DNA from: an uncultured Ruminococcus sp.
Lineage (GTDB): Bacteria; Bacillota; Clostridia; Oscillospirales; Ruminococcaceae
Assembly: GCA_947174965.1 (NCBI GenBank)
Contig: CAMWKY010000099.1
Coordinates: 1-7,512, forward strand
Direction of reading: 5' to 3'
Length of the DNA stretch: 7,512 bases
The notes below the pieces were generated by a model that saw only the letters and a list, made by a program, of their open reading frames with translations, was not told where the DNA came from and did not search any database. Positions 1 to 6,745 of this stretch are shown here, piece by piece; position 1 is the stretch's first letter, and each line of letters begins with the position of its first letter. Both the position numbers and the translations under genes were made by a program.

Positions 1-41
1 ATACAAAGTATTTACAAAATGGAAAAAATACGGAAAATCAG

Positions 42-70
42 TTGACTTTGTATAATTTTTGTGATATACT
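42..70 (+). promoter_or_regulatory. sigmaA promoter of the 117-2339 gene
   Basis: TTGACT (42-47) and TATACT (65-70) are separated by exactly 17 nt. A TG at 62-63 gives an extended -10. Both hexamers match the sigmaA consensus at five of six positions. Transcription should begin near 76-78, leaving an untranslated leader of about 40 nt that includes the ribosome site at 105-110. Upstream, ATACAAA and TTACAAA recur 11 nt apart near positions 1-18, but the window edge prevents any conclusion about an operator. Confidence 0.75.
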
Positions 71-104
71 TTGATTTGTAAGCAGAAACTCTATGCGCAA
101 AATA

Positions 105-110
105 CGGAGG
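105..110 (+). promoter_or_regulatory. Ribosome binding site that sets the start at 117
   Basis: CGGAGG lies 6 nt before the ATG at 117. The in-frame ATG at 93 has no Shine-Dalgarno sequence before it, and its first codons would contain this site, so 117 is the better start. Confidence 0.8.
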
Positions 111-116
111 TATTTT

Positions 117-2339
117 ATGGATAATTATAATGAAAACTTAAACAACGTCGTTTCAGGTGTTGAGCAGGCTAAAAAAGGCAAGGGAGGACTTATTGCAGGA
201 ATAACAGCAGGTGTAGTTCTTGTCGGTGCTGGCGGTGGTGCTGTTGCCTATGCTACATCTGATTATGTGAAAAATCAGGTTAAACTTGCAACAAGCAGTC
301 CCGAAAACTACTATACATGGGTGACTGAAAAGAATACTGATGATTTTGCAAAGGCTGTAAGTGAGCAGTACCGTCAGTCTATTGAAGATATGAAAAGCGG
401 TCAGAAATGTTCTGCATCTCTGAAATATGATATAAATGATACAGCTAAAAATGAACTTTTAGAGTATATGACTGATGATGAACAGGAAATAATTGACATT
501 ATCAAAAATTTCAGCAGTATTGCAGTCGGCGTAAATGCTGATACAAAAGACAATCTTACAAGCGGAAATGCTTTTGTTGAGTGGAACGGCGAAAAGCTTG
601 CATCATTTGATATGGCTTTTGATATGTCTGCAATGGATATGCTTTTCCGTGTTCCTGAACTTACTGAACAGTGGCTTGATATTGATGTCAATGATATTTA
701 CGGCTATCATTACTATGGTGATGAGCCAAACAAGGCTTTAAATGCTTCAGAAAAACTCAGAAAAGACCCTGAATCTGTTATCACGCCCGAAGAACTTGAA
801 ACAGAAATCACAAAGTACATGAATATCTGGAATGAGTGTATAGCAGATGTTGAACTTGAAAAGAAAGCTGATATTGCTATATCTGACATAAGCGTAAATT
901 ATACTGTTGCAACTGTTGTGATTGATGAGACAAAGGCTAAAGAAATTTCTGAAAAGTTTATCAATGCTGTAAAAGAGGACGAAATATTAAAGAGTATTGT
1001 TGTTGACAGACTGGAAGTTGCTGATGCTGACAAATATATTTCAGACCTTGATGACGCACTTGCAGAGATTAATGAAAACTATGACGAAAATTCAACGGAC
1101 ACTGTTACACTCAATACTTATATCGACCCTACTGGCTGTATCAGAGGTATTTCTTTTGAGACTTCCGAAAATGACAGCGCAAAATTTATTATCGGCAAGG
1201 ACGGCGACGAAGTTCGTGGAGAGTTCTTTGTATCAGAGGACGGCGACGAGGATTTCAAAGGTATCCTTACAGCAAAAGACAATGGCGGTAAATATACTGG
1301 TGCATTTGATATGACTGTTGACGGCGAAACTGTTTCAGTTGAGTTCACCGACCTTGAAACTGTTGACGAGAAAAAAGGCTACATGAACGGTGTACTTACT
1401 TTTGTACTCCCGCAGGAATTGATTGATACTGAAGCTGATGTTATATTCTCAATTTCACTCAATTCCGACAGCAGTTCTCAGGAAATTTCAATACCTCTTG
1501 ATATTGCTGATAAAAATTACGGTACACTTACTCTAAGCATTTCTTCTGAAATCGGTGCAGAGCCGTCAATGCCTGACAAGTCGGGTGCATTTGTAATAAA
1601 TGATGATACAGATGCAGAGCTTGCCGACTATGTTGAACGTGACAAAATGGAAGAATTTATTAAAAATATTCTCCTGAAAGTCGGATTCAGTGAAGAAATG
1701 GCAAAAGAGGGTGCAAATGATTTAGGCGAAGAATTATACTACGATTATTCTGCTGATTTTGATTATGATGACTTTGATACTGATTTCAGTTACGGCTGGG
1801 ACGATGATGATTTTGATGATGACGACTATTCTACATCAGGCAGTTTTAATGATGACCCTGAATATGACCCATATGTTGATATGGTAATTGCAAAGGACGG
1901 TCAGGCTTACTTATGTGTAGTTGACAATAGTTTACAAGTTACTTATGGCGGTTATGAGTCGGTGCTTGCATATGATGCAACACTTGCTGATATTACAGGC
2001 AACGGCACTTATACTGTAAAAGTAACTGCCGACACGGACGGCTACCGCAAAGCTATGGACGACGTAAAGCCTAATGGTGTAATGCTTCTTGGTGTTGAAG
2101 CAATGGGACTTGAAAATGCTGATAATGCTGTTATTGATATAAAAAGTGTCAAGATTGATGGCAAAGAATTTAAAATTGTCGGTACTGCTGAATCAGAGTT
2201 TGAATCTGGTACACTTTATGCATTGATTTGCAATGGCATGACTTTAGAAGAAGGCGGAGAACATAGTATAATTGATGTTTCATCTGTTGGTGAATGGACT
2301 GATATTGAAGTTACTTTTGAAGTAAAAGGCATGGAATAA
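117..2339 (+). CDS. Membrane-anchored extracytoplasmic protein of unknown function, Asp-rich linker
   Basis: The protein is 740 residues from the ATG at 117. Seen: a short polar N-terminus, a Lys-rich patch (residues 19-23), then one glycine/alanine-rich hydrophobic segment at about 24-46. This looks like a signal anchor, since there is no lipobox Cys. A long soluble acidic region of mixed helix and strand character follows. Residues 541-589 hold 19 Asp and 14 aromatic residues. The last 150 residues, with many short beta-type stretches and motifs such as GNGTYTV, look like a separate beta-sandwich module similar to ones in ruminococcal surface proteins. Its overall plan (TM followed by VKNQVKL and YYTWVTEKN) recalls large uncharacterised ruminococcal proteins, possibly DUF6583, but this was not verified. 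It has its own promoter and terminator, so it is monocistronic. Inferred: it sits on the outer face of the membrane and may bind cations or wall polymers. No catalytic motif was recognised. Confidence 0.9.
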   Translation: MDNYNENLNNVVSGVEQAKKGKGGLIAGITAGVVLVGAGGGAVAYATSDYVKNQVKLATSSPENYYTWVTEKNTDDFAKAVSEQYRQSIEDMKSGQKCSASLKYDINDTAKNELLEYMTDDEQEIIDIIKNFSSIAVGVNADTKDNLTSGNAFVEWNGEKLASFDMAFDMSAMDMLFRVPELTEQWLDIDVNDIYGYHYYGDEPNKALNASEKLRKDPESVITPEELETEITKYMNIWNECIADVELEKKADIAISDISVNYTVATVVIDETKAKEISEKFINAVKEDEILKSIVVDRLEVADADKYISDLDDALAEINENYDENSTDTVTLNTYIDPTGCIRGISFETSENDSAKFIIGKDGDEVRGEFFVSEDGDEDFKGILTAKDNGGKYTGAFDMTVDGETVSVEFTDLETVDEKKGYMNGVLTFVLPQELIDTEADVIFSISLNSDSSSQEISIPLDIADKNYGTLTLSISSEIGAEPSMPDKSGAFVINDDTDAELADYVERDKMEEFIKNILLKVGFSEEMAKEGANDLGEELYYDYSADFDYDDFDTDFSYGWDDDDFDDDDYSTSGSFNDDPEYDPYVDMVIAKDGQAYLCVVDNSLQVTYGGYESVLAYDATLADITGNGTYTVKVTADTDGYRKAMDDVKPNGVMLLGVEAMGLENADNAVIDIKSVKIDGKEFKIVGTAESEFESGTLYALICNGMTLEEGGEHSIIDVSSVGEWTDIEVTFEVKGME

Positions 2340-2348
2340 TCAAATATT

Positions 2349-2378
2349 AAAAAGGACTGTTTCGGCAGTCCTTTTTTT
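2349..2378 (+). terminator. Intrinsic terminator after the 117-2339 gene
   Basis: A 9-bp perfect stem (AAAGGACTG 2351-2359 with CAGTCCTTT 2366-2374) closes a 6-nt loop, TTTCGG, and runs into seven T residues (2372-2378). The A run before the stem (from 2349) could make it work in both directions, but no minus-strand gene faces it here. The stem arms are the same as in the terminator after spoIIID. Confidence 0.92.
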
Positions 2379-2379
2379 G

Positions 2380-2408
2380 TTATAATTTTATGCAGATGAG
2401 GTATAATA
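2380..2408 (+). promoter_or_regulatory. Possible promoter of the germinant receptor operon (sigmaG-like or sigmaA)
   Basis: TATAATA (2402-2408) matches the sigmaG -10 consensus CATNMTA except at the first base. TTATA (2380-2384) matches four of five bases of the sigmaG -35 (GHATR), with a 17-nt spacer, one shorter than usual. Read as sigmaA, the same region gives TTGTTA (2377-2382), a 19-nt spacer and TATAAT (2402-2407), which is a poorer spacing. Forespore sigmaG control is what is known for ger operons in Bacillus and Clostridium, so that reading fits biologically. The -35 touches the T run of the preceding terminator. Confidence 0.4.
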
Positions 2409-2414
2409 AGCCTT

Positions 2415-2420
2415 GAGGTG
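2415..2420 (+). promoter_or_regulatory. Ribosome binding site that sets the start at 2427
   Basis: GAGGTG is placed 6 nt before the ATG at 2427. The GTG at 2418, which would add three residues, is part of this site and is therefore rejected as a start. Confidence 0.8.
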
Positions 2421-2426
2421 AAATTT

Positions 2427-3887
2427 ATGCAGGATTATAAAAATAAAAGAATTATTTCCGAACTTAAAGAAAATATTGAGCTTATAAAGCAGATTTCAGG
2501 CGGTTCATCTGATATTCTTGTAAATGAATTTAATACGGGTGGAATAAAATGTGCATTGCTTTGTTGTGAGGGTATGATGTCGTCACAGACAGCAACTGAA
2601 ATGGTATTGTCTCCGATAACTGAAATTCCAAATCAGCAGAATCCGGCAGGTTTATTCAGCTACATCATGAAATACAAGCTGTTATCGTCCGACCGCCCCG
2701 AAGTGGAAGATTATGACACACTTTTTCGACTTGTATATTCGGGATTTGCCATACTTCTTGCCGACGGTATAAACAAGGCACTTGCTTTTGGTGTGCAGGG
2801 ATATGCTTCAAGAGGTATACAAGAGCCGTCTGGAGAGGGCAATATTTTAGGCAGTCATGAGGGATTTGTTGAAACTGTCCGCACAAATATGTCAATGTTA
2901 AGGCGCAGACTGAAAACACCTGATTTTGTAATGCAGTTGATAAAAAAGGGTACAAAAAGCAATACTGATATATGTATATGTTATATGAAAGACCGTGTAC
3001 CGCAGAAACTTCTTGACCGTATCAGCAAATCGCTTGATGAAATACAGCTTGAATCCATACTATCAACAGGCTATATACGTCCTTTTGTGGAAAAAAAGAG
3101 TTTTGAGCTTTTCAGCTCTACAGGTTTGACGGAACGCCCCGACGTATTATGCTCAAAGCTGATTGAGGGACGTGTTGCAATTCTTATTGACGGTGTGCCG
3201 TATGCAATAATTATCCCACGATTATTCTGCGAAAGTTTTCACACTCTTGATGATTACGCATACAAGCCATACTATACCGTTTTTATCCGCTGGCTGAAAT
3301 ATGGTGCGTTTGTAATATCAATATTACTGCCTGCTGTATATGTTGCAATTGTAATGTACCACCCCGAACTCCTTAACAGTACATTGCTTTTACTTCTTGT
3401 TGAGGAGGAAAAAAATGCACCGCTATCAATAATAACAGAGTCATTTCTTGTGCTGCTGATGTATGAAGTAATCAGGGAAGCAGGTGTGAGACTTCCGAAG
3501 CCTGTCGGAGGTGCAGTAAGTATAATAAGTGGTCTTATAATTGGTGATGCTGCTGTAAAATCGGGACTTGTAAGTACTCCGCTTCTGACAATGACAGCAC
3601 TTGCTGTTCTTTCAGGACTTGTTGTGCCTGACCTTAATCCGCAAATAACCGTACTGCGATTTGCATTTCTCACATCAGGCGGTATAATGGGACTTTTTGG
3701 TATAAGTATACTTGCCTGTGCTGTTCTGACGAATATATGCAGTACAGAAGATTATGGATTTCCGTTTACTGCTCCGATTTCGCCGTTTTCCATAAAGGGT
3801 ATGGGCGATACTGTTATACGGCAGGGATTCAGAAAAATGCAGAACAGAGGGTTTACAGTGGAGGAATACCATGAATCAGATAACTAA
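2427..3887 (+). CDS. Spore germination protein, GerA family (receptor A subunit)
   Basis: The protein is 486 residues, normal for GerA/SpoVAF proteins (about 480-500). Seen: a soluble N-terminal region (1-285) holding the family motifs SRGIQEP (128-134), EGFVE (145-149) with the following Arg run (159-161), STGYI (213-217), TERPD (235-239) and LIEGRVAILIDGVP (245-258). A membrane region with about five or six helices follows (about 291-437), carrying EVIREAGVRLPKP (347-359) and IIGDAAV (371-377). Known of the family: the A subunit forms the core of the nutrient germinant receptor in the spore inner membrane, and recent work supports it being an oligomeric ion channel opened by germinant. Genes for GerB- and GerC-type partners follow with overlapping ends, which favours a receptor A subunit over SpoVAF. 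One oddity is LGSHEGFVE, where relatives usually have RGPREGFVE, so a conserved Arg pair is lost. The germinant cannot be told from sequence. Confidence 0.95.
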   Translation: MQDYKNKRIISELKENIELIKQISGGSSDILVNEFNTGGIKCALLCCEGMMSSQTATEMVLSPITEIPNQQNPAGLFSYIMKYKLLSSDRPEVEDYDTLFRLVYSGFAILLADGINKALAFGVQGYASRGIQEPSGEGNILGSHEGFVETVRTNMSMLRRRLKTPDFVMQLIKKGTKSNTDICICYMKDRVPQKLLDRISKSLDEIQLESILSTGYIRPFVEKKSFELFSSTGLTERPDVLCSKLIEGRVAILIDGVPYAIIIPRLFCESFHTLDDYAYKPYYTVFIRWLKYGAFVISILLPAVYVAIVMYHPELLNSTLLLLLVEEEKNAPLSIITESFLVLLMYEVIREAGVRLPKPVGGAVSIISGLIIGDAAVKSGLVSTPLLTMTALAVLSGLVVPDLNPQITVLRFAFLTSGGIMGLFGISILACAVLTNICSTEDYGFPFTAPISPFSIKGMGDTVIRQGFRKMQNRGFTVEEYHESDN

Positions 3888-4872
3888 ATCACAGTTTATA
3901 TCCCTGCTCCTTATCGAAGATTTATTTGTACTTTTCTGTCTGACCGAAAAAATAACAGTTATAACAGCAGTCGGGTTTGCAGTCGGAATTATATTGCAGT
4001 TTCTGCTTGCAGTTCCTCTTATAAAAGTATACAGCAGAAAAAAATCACTCAAAGACTGTGGAAAAACTGCTGAATCTGCAATACTGATATATCTTGTTAT
4101 ATGGGGCGGTATGCTGTTTTCTATGCTCTGGAATACACATGAAATCATATATATTCCCTATGAAAACAACGGCTTTTTCGGTAAATTCATAGTGGCTTTT
4201 CTTATCGGCATTGTATGTGTATATATCTCATCATCAGGCATAAAGGCTCTTGGACGTTCCGCACTTATAGCAATGGTGATTGGTGCGTTATGCCTTATTG
4301 TTGTTATAGTAAGTGCATTGATTCAATCAGACATGAGTAATCTGAAAAAATCAGGCGGAGCAGGTTTCTTATATGAATTTAACAGGGGATTTGCTTTAAG
4401 TGGCGGAGCAGGAAGTTTTATTGTTATTCTTGGTTTTACAAAAGGAAATCCTATGTCAAATGCTATAGGATATTTTGTGGGCAAAATAGTACTCACAATA
4501 ACAGTAATTTTAACGGGTGTGCTTGTAAGCGGTGGTATTATGGAAATAACGGATTTTCCGATAGCTACTTCTGCACAGCTTTCACAGCCTTTTCCCGTGC
4601 AGAGAATAGATTCGCTTTTTCTGATTGTTTTTTCAGTCTGTGCGGTTTATTCAATAGCTTTACAGGCTTCAATGGCACAATATCTTCTTGGTGAGACTGT
4701 TCCAGTAATAAAAAAATACAAATCAGCAATAGTCCTTATCTTAATGGCAACATCAGGATTTTTATTCGGCGGAAATATCCATTACAGCGTGATATACAGC
4801 ATTTCTGTTGCTATGATACTTCTTTTTGCACCAATATGCTATTTTTTCAGGAGAAATTTTAATCATGGTTAA
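3871..4872 (+). CDS. Germinant receptor B subunit, GerAB/spore permease family
   Basis: The protein is 333 residues, somewhat shorter than the usual 360-370. It is almost wholly hydrophobic, with about ten predicted helices (roughly 8-23, 28-51, 69-87, 104-121, 130-150, 171-189, 198-221, 246-268, 283-300 and 305-325). This layout, the loop TDFPIATSAQLSQPFPVQRIDSLF before helix eight (QRIDSLF at 244-250, like the ERIEALF motif of the family), and its place directly after a GerA gene identify it. Known of the family: GerB proteins belong to the amino acid/polyamine/cation (APC) transporter superfamily and bind the germinant within the spore inner membrane. The start at 3871 has GGAGG (3860-3864) 6 nt ahead and overlaps the end of the GerA gene by 17 nt, suggesting translational coupling. 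The missing residues relative to relatives seem to be spread through loops rather than lost from one end. Confidence 0.9.
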   Translation: MNQITKSQFISLLLIEDLFVLFCLTEKITVITAVGFAVGIILQFLLAVPLIKVYSRKKSLKDCGKTAESAILIYLVIWGGMLFSMLWNTHEIIYIPYENNGFFGKFIVAFLIGIVCVYISSSGIKALGRSALIAMVIGALCLIVVIVSALIQSDMSNLKKSGGAGFLYEFNRGFALSGGAGSFIVILGFTKGNPMSNAIGYFVGKIVLTITVILTGVLVSGGIMEITDFPIATSAQLSQPFPVQRIDSLFLIVFSVCAVYSIALQASMAQYLLGETVPVIKKYKSAIVLILMATSGFLFGGNIHYSVIYSISVAMILLFAPICYFFRRNFNHG

Positions 4873-5398
4873 ACGAATATTATTTTTATCACTTGCACTT
4901 GCAACACTGACAAGCTGTTCATCTCACGGAAATGTCAGTACAAAAGCATATTTAAGGGCAATGGCTGTTGACGGAAAAAAAATTACATTTGCATTTTTTG
5001 AGGAGGAGCAGAAACCCATTACAATAACAGCTGAAAATCCTGCAAAAGCTAAAGAAATAGCAGAATTATCAATCGGCAAGGAAATTTTTACAGGTCATAC
5101 GGAACTGATTCTGCTGAAAAACTGCGATAATCTTGAAACACTTGATTTCATGCTCCACAAATGGAAGATGTCGCCGTCATGTATGATTGCAAAACCTGAA
5201 TACAACGGCAGAACAATTCTTGCACAGGCAAATCCTGAAAATCTAACAGGCTCAATTGAAACAGCAAAGAAACACGGACTTGCATCAGAATGTGATATTA
5301 TTACGGTATTGAGTGGTTTTTTAAGTGAAAGCGAATCAGCAGAAGTTGCTGAACTTTCTGAAAACGGCTTCTGCGGAGTTGTTGAGATAAAAAAGTAA
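4865..5398 (+). CDS. Short GerC-like lipoprotein (N-terminal domain only)
   Basis: The protein is 177 residues from the ATG at 4865, preceded by AGGAGA (4849-4854) and overlapping the GerB-type gene by 8 nt. A longer reading from 4826 lacks a ribosome site and would put extra residues before the signal peptide. Seen: a type II signal peptide with lipobox LTSC and Cys18 as the lipidation site. After it, residues 27-120 follow the pattern of the GerC N-terminal domain (an AMAVDG strand, a region of Ala/Lys/Glu helix at 58-70, GKEIFTGHTELILL at 71-84, then LETLDFMLHKW). GerC proteins are normally 350-400 residues with three domains, and here everything after the first domain is absent. No continuation is visible in any frame before the next promoter at 5427. 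Known of the family: GerC is the lipid-anchored, surface-exposed receptor subunit. It may be a reduced but working form typical of this lineage, or a degenerate gene. Confidence 0.8.
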   Translation: MVKRILFLSLALATLTSCSSHGNVSTKAYLRAMAVDGKKITFAFFEEEQKPITITAENPAKAKEIAELSIGKEIFTGHTELILLKNCDNLETLDFMLHKWKMSPSCMIAKPEYNGRTILAQANPENLTGSIETAKKHGLASECDIITVLSGFLSESESAEVAELSENGFCGVVEIKK

Positions 5399-5400
5399 AC

Positions 5401-5427
5401 TGTAAAAAATTGTAAATAAGCTGTAAT
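5401..5427 (+). repeat. Three phased TGTAA direct repeats upstream of a promoter
   Basis: TGTAAA (5401-5406), TGTAAA (5411-5416) and TGTAAT (5422-5427) recur at 10- and 11-nt steps, about one helical turn, ending right at the -35 element. On the other strand they read TTTACA, TTTACA and ATTACA, the shape of direct-repeat boxes bound by OmpR/PhoP-type response regulators. The DNA is AT-rich, so chance is possible. Confidence 0.45.
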
Positions 5428-5455
5428 TGAAATATCAGCGGAAATATTGTATAAT
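5427..5455 (+). promoter_or_regulatory. sigmaA promoter of the 5481-6221 gene
   Basis: TTGAAA (5427-5432) and a perfect TATAAT (5450-5455) are separated by 17 nt. Transcription should start near 5461-5463, just before the AAGGAG ribosome site (5465-5470). This separates the 5481 gene from the germination operon. No hairpin terminator is visible between the GerC-like stop (5398) and this promoter, so read-through from the operon remains possible. Confidence 0.78.
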
Positions 5456-5480
5456 GAAAACAGTAAGGAGTGTGAGTACT

Positions 5481-6221
5481 ATGAAAAAATTTATTTATGT
5501 TGTTTATGCAACTGTAATTGTTTTTATGTCAATATTTCCGCTGAATGCTTTTGCACTTCATTTTGACAGCCGTCAGGTTGACCTTGAATGGAGTAATGCT
5601 CCCGAAAATACTGCATATATTGATATACTGGTAAAAATGAATACGGACGATGAAGATTATGTTGATTTCACGAGTCCGCCTGAAAAGTTAATCGAAACAT
5701 ACATAGATGAAAACGGTACAACACAATATAAATATGAGGATTTGTCTATAGACAAGAACAGCGGAATTGCAGGATTGAATGACAATGGCTGGGTAAGTCT
5801 TTCACTTCACAATAAATATTCCGATAGCATTACCATAAAAAATACGTATCAGGCATATTTTTATATAAAATATATCAGCAGTGAGGAAAATGAGGATATT
5901 AAATCAATAAGTAAGAAATATGGCAGTTTCAAGTGTGCCTATGTTGACGAAAACGGCAATGTTTTAGGAATAACAGGCAAATCAAAAAAATCTTATAGTA
6001 TGTCTGAACCGTATGCCATTATAGCAGACAGTGATGATGTTAATTTCAGGATTTTTGATATGCCACCATTTGTTAATATGATATTGATTGCTTTGATATA
6101 TGGTGTTCCGATTTTACTGTTTTTGACAGTTTCATATCTGTTGTATCTGTTTATAGTACATAAAGTCAGAAAATCAAGATTACATTATGGAGATGATTTA
6201 AATGAACGGGAAAAAGACTAA
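5481..6221 (+). CDS. Secreted, C-terminally membrane-anchored protein of unknown function
   Basis: The protein is 246 residues from the ATG at 5481, with AAGGAG (5465-5470) 10 nt ahead. The upstream TTG at 5427 is the promoter -35, and the ATG at 5454 overlaps the -10, so neither is a likely start. Seen: a signal peptide (residues 1-25, likely cut after NAFA), an extracytoplasmic domain (26-195) rich in Asp, Tyr and Ser with beta-type segments and two DENG loops (75-78 and 156-159), a hydrophobic stretch at about 197-226 able to span the membrane once, and a short basic then acidic cytoplasmic tail. I do not recognise a named domain. The phrase NAPENTAYIDILVKM recalls uncharacterised clostridial envelope proteins. 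Its end overlaps the next gene by 20 nt, so the two are probably co-translated. Inferred: a type I membrane protein with an outward-facing binding or sensing domain. Confidence 0.85.
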   Translation: MKKFIYVVYATVIVFMSIFPLNAFALHFDSRQVDLEWSNAPENTAYIDILVKMNTDDEDYVDFTSPPEKLIETYIDENGTTQYKYEDLSIDKNSGIAGLNDNGWVSLSLHNKYSDSITIKNTYQAYFYIKYISSEENEDIKSISKKYGSFKCAYVDENGNVLGITGKSKKSYSMSEPYAIIADSDDVNFRIFDMPPFVNMILIALIYGVPILLFLTVSYLLYLFIVHKVRKSRLHYGDDLNEREKD

Positions 6222-6387
6222 CTGCGAAAGCTGTACAAACTATGTATATGATGAAGATTATGACTGCTATGTGTGTATGGTTAATCTTGATGAGGACGAA
6301 ATGGCAAGGTTCATTCAGGGTACAAACTATTCATGCCCCTATTATCGTCTTGACGACGAATACGGCATAGTTCGCAGACAGAATTAA
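6202..6387 (+). CDS. Small five-cysteine protein, DUF6472-like
   Basis: The protein is 61 residues, with the start at ATG 6202 and GGAG (6189-6192) 9 nt before it. Seen: Cys pairs C8/C11 and C22/C25 plus C45, giving CxxC-x10-CxxC-x19-C, with very acidic spacers (DEDYDCYVC, NLDEDEMARF) and a C-terminal SCPYYR then DEYGIVRRQN. This arrangement matches my recollection of the DUF6472 family, small proteins common in Clostridia without assigned function. The Cys pairs suggest a zinc or iron-sulfur knuckle, which is an inference. It has no signal peptide, so it is cytoplasmic. It overlaps the upstream membrane protein gene by 20 nt and lies 79 nt before spoIIID. Confidence 0.87.
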   Translation: MNGKKTNCESCTNYVYDEDYDCYVCMVNLDEDEMARFIQGTNYSCPYYRLDDEYGIVRRQN

Positions 6388-6400
6388 TTACAAAAAACAC

Positions 6401-6430
6401 TCATTATCCAAAAAAATTCTGCATATAAAT
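6401..6430 (+). promoter_or_regulatory. Candidate sigmaE-type promoter of spoIIID
   Basis: TCATTAT (6401-6407) matches five of seven positions of the sigmaE -35 consensus KMATATT. After a 14-nt spacer, CATATAAA (6422-6429) matches six of eight positions of the -10 consensus CATACANT. Known: spoIIID is transcribed by the mother-cell factor sigmaE in Bacillus and Clostridium. A start near 6436-6438 would leave about 30 nt of leader before the TTG start and would put the ATG at 6434 outside the transcript. Confidence 0.5.
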
Positions 6431-6451
6431 TAAATGTCCGCAGAACAGGGT

Positions 6452-6458
6452 AAAGGAG
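6452..6458 (+). promoter_or_regulatory. Ribosome binding site that sets the TTG start of spoIIID
   Basis: AAAGGAG sits 8 nt before TTG 6467. The GTG codons at 6458 and 6461 overlap it or lie too close to serve as starts. Confidence 0.75.
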
Positions 6459-6466
6459 TGGTGCAA

Positions 6467-6742
6467 TTGAAAGTACAGCCTGCTCAAAGGGCAGTTACAT
6501 TGGGGCAATATATAATTGAGAACAGAGCAACTGTCCGTACGACAGCAAAAAAATTCGGCATTTCAAAAAGTACCGTACATAAAGATGTCAGTGAGCGACT
6601 AAAAATTGAAAATCCTGCACTTTATGAACAGGTTAAGGATATACTTCAGATAAACAAGCAGGAACGTCACATAAGAGGCGGAATGGCTACTAAACTCAAA
6701 TATGAGAAGATTGCAGAAAATAAGGTGAAATATAAATATTGA
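6467..6742 (+). CDS. spoIIID: Sporulation transcriptional regulator SpoIIID
   Basis: The protein is 91 residues from TTG 6467, close to the 93 of Bacillus subtilis SpoIIID. Seen: a helix-turn-helix with TVRTTAKKFGISKSTVHKDV (residues 23-42), which is nearly the Bacillus sequence. Near the C-terminus come RHIRGGMATKLKYEK (66-80), the basic second DNA-contacting helix region, and a Lys-rich tail. With the TTG start the conserved Arg falls at residue 8, as in Bacillus, whereas the ATG at 6434 would add eleven residues and has no ribosome site. Known: SpoIIID is a small DNA-binding protein that activates and represses many genes of the sigmaE regulon in the mother cell, including sigK in Bacillus. 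It has its own candidate promoter and a terminator, so it seems to be a single-gene unit. The identification is secure; the unusual start codon is inferred from spacing and alignment by memory. Confidence 0.96.
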   Translation: MKVQPAQRAVTLGQYIIENRATVRTTAKKFGISKSTVHKDVSERLKIENPALYEQVKDILQINKQERHIRGGMATKLKYEKIAENKVKYKY

Positions 6743-6745
6743 TAA

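Noticed and set aside
51..56. Perfect TATAAT as -10 of the first gene
   Set aside because: It is only 3 nt from TTGACT; TATACT at 65-70 has the correct 17-nt spacing and an extended -10.
93..116. Upstream ATG start for the large surface protein
   Set aside because: No ribosome site precedes it and the strong CGGAGG site for ATG 117 would lie inside the coding sequence.
1201..1251. GACGGCGACGA repeated twice in the first gene as a DNA repeat
   Set aside because: It encodes two similar DGDE turns in a beta-rich protein region and has no further copies.
997..1314. Alternative-frame open reading frame inside the large surface protein gene
   Set aside because: It is a Leu/Thr-rich shadow translation without a start signal.
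2418..2426. GTG start for the GerA subunit
   Set aside because: The GTG is part of the Shine-Dalgarno sequence of the ATG at 2427.
3272..3673. Minus-strand open frame of 133 codons, and other minus-strand frames
   Set aside because: They lie opposite well-identified genes, lack ribosome sites and give low-complexity Ser/Thr/Ile-rich translations typical of shadows.
5427..5480. Longer N-terminus for the 5481 gene from TTG 5427 or ATG 5454
   Set aside because: These codons coincide with the -35 and -10 of its promoter, and the signal peptide begins naturally at 5481.
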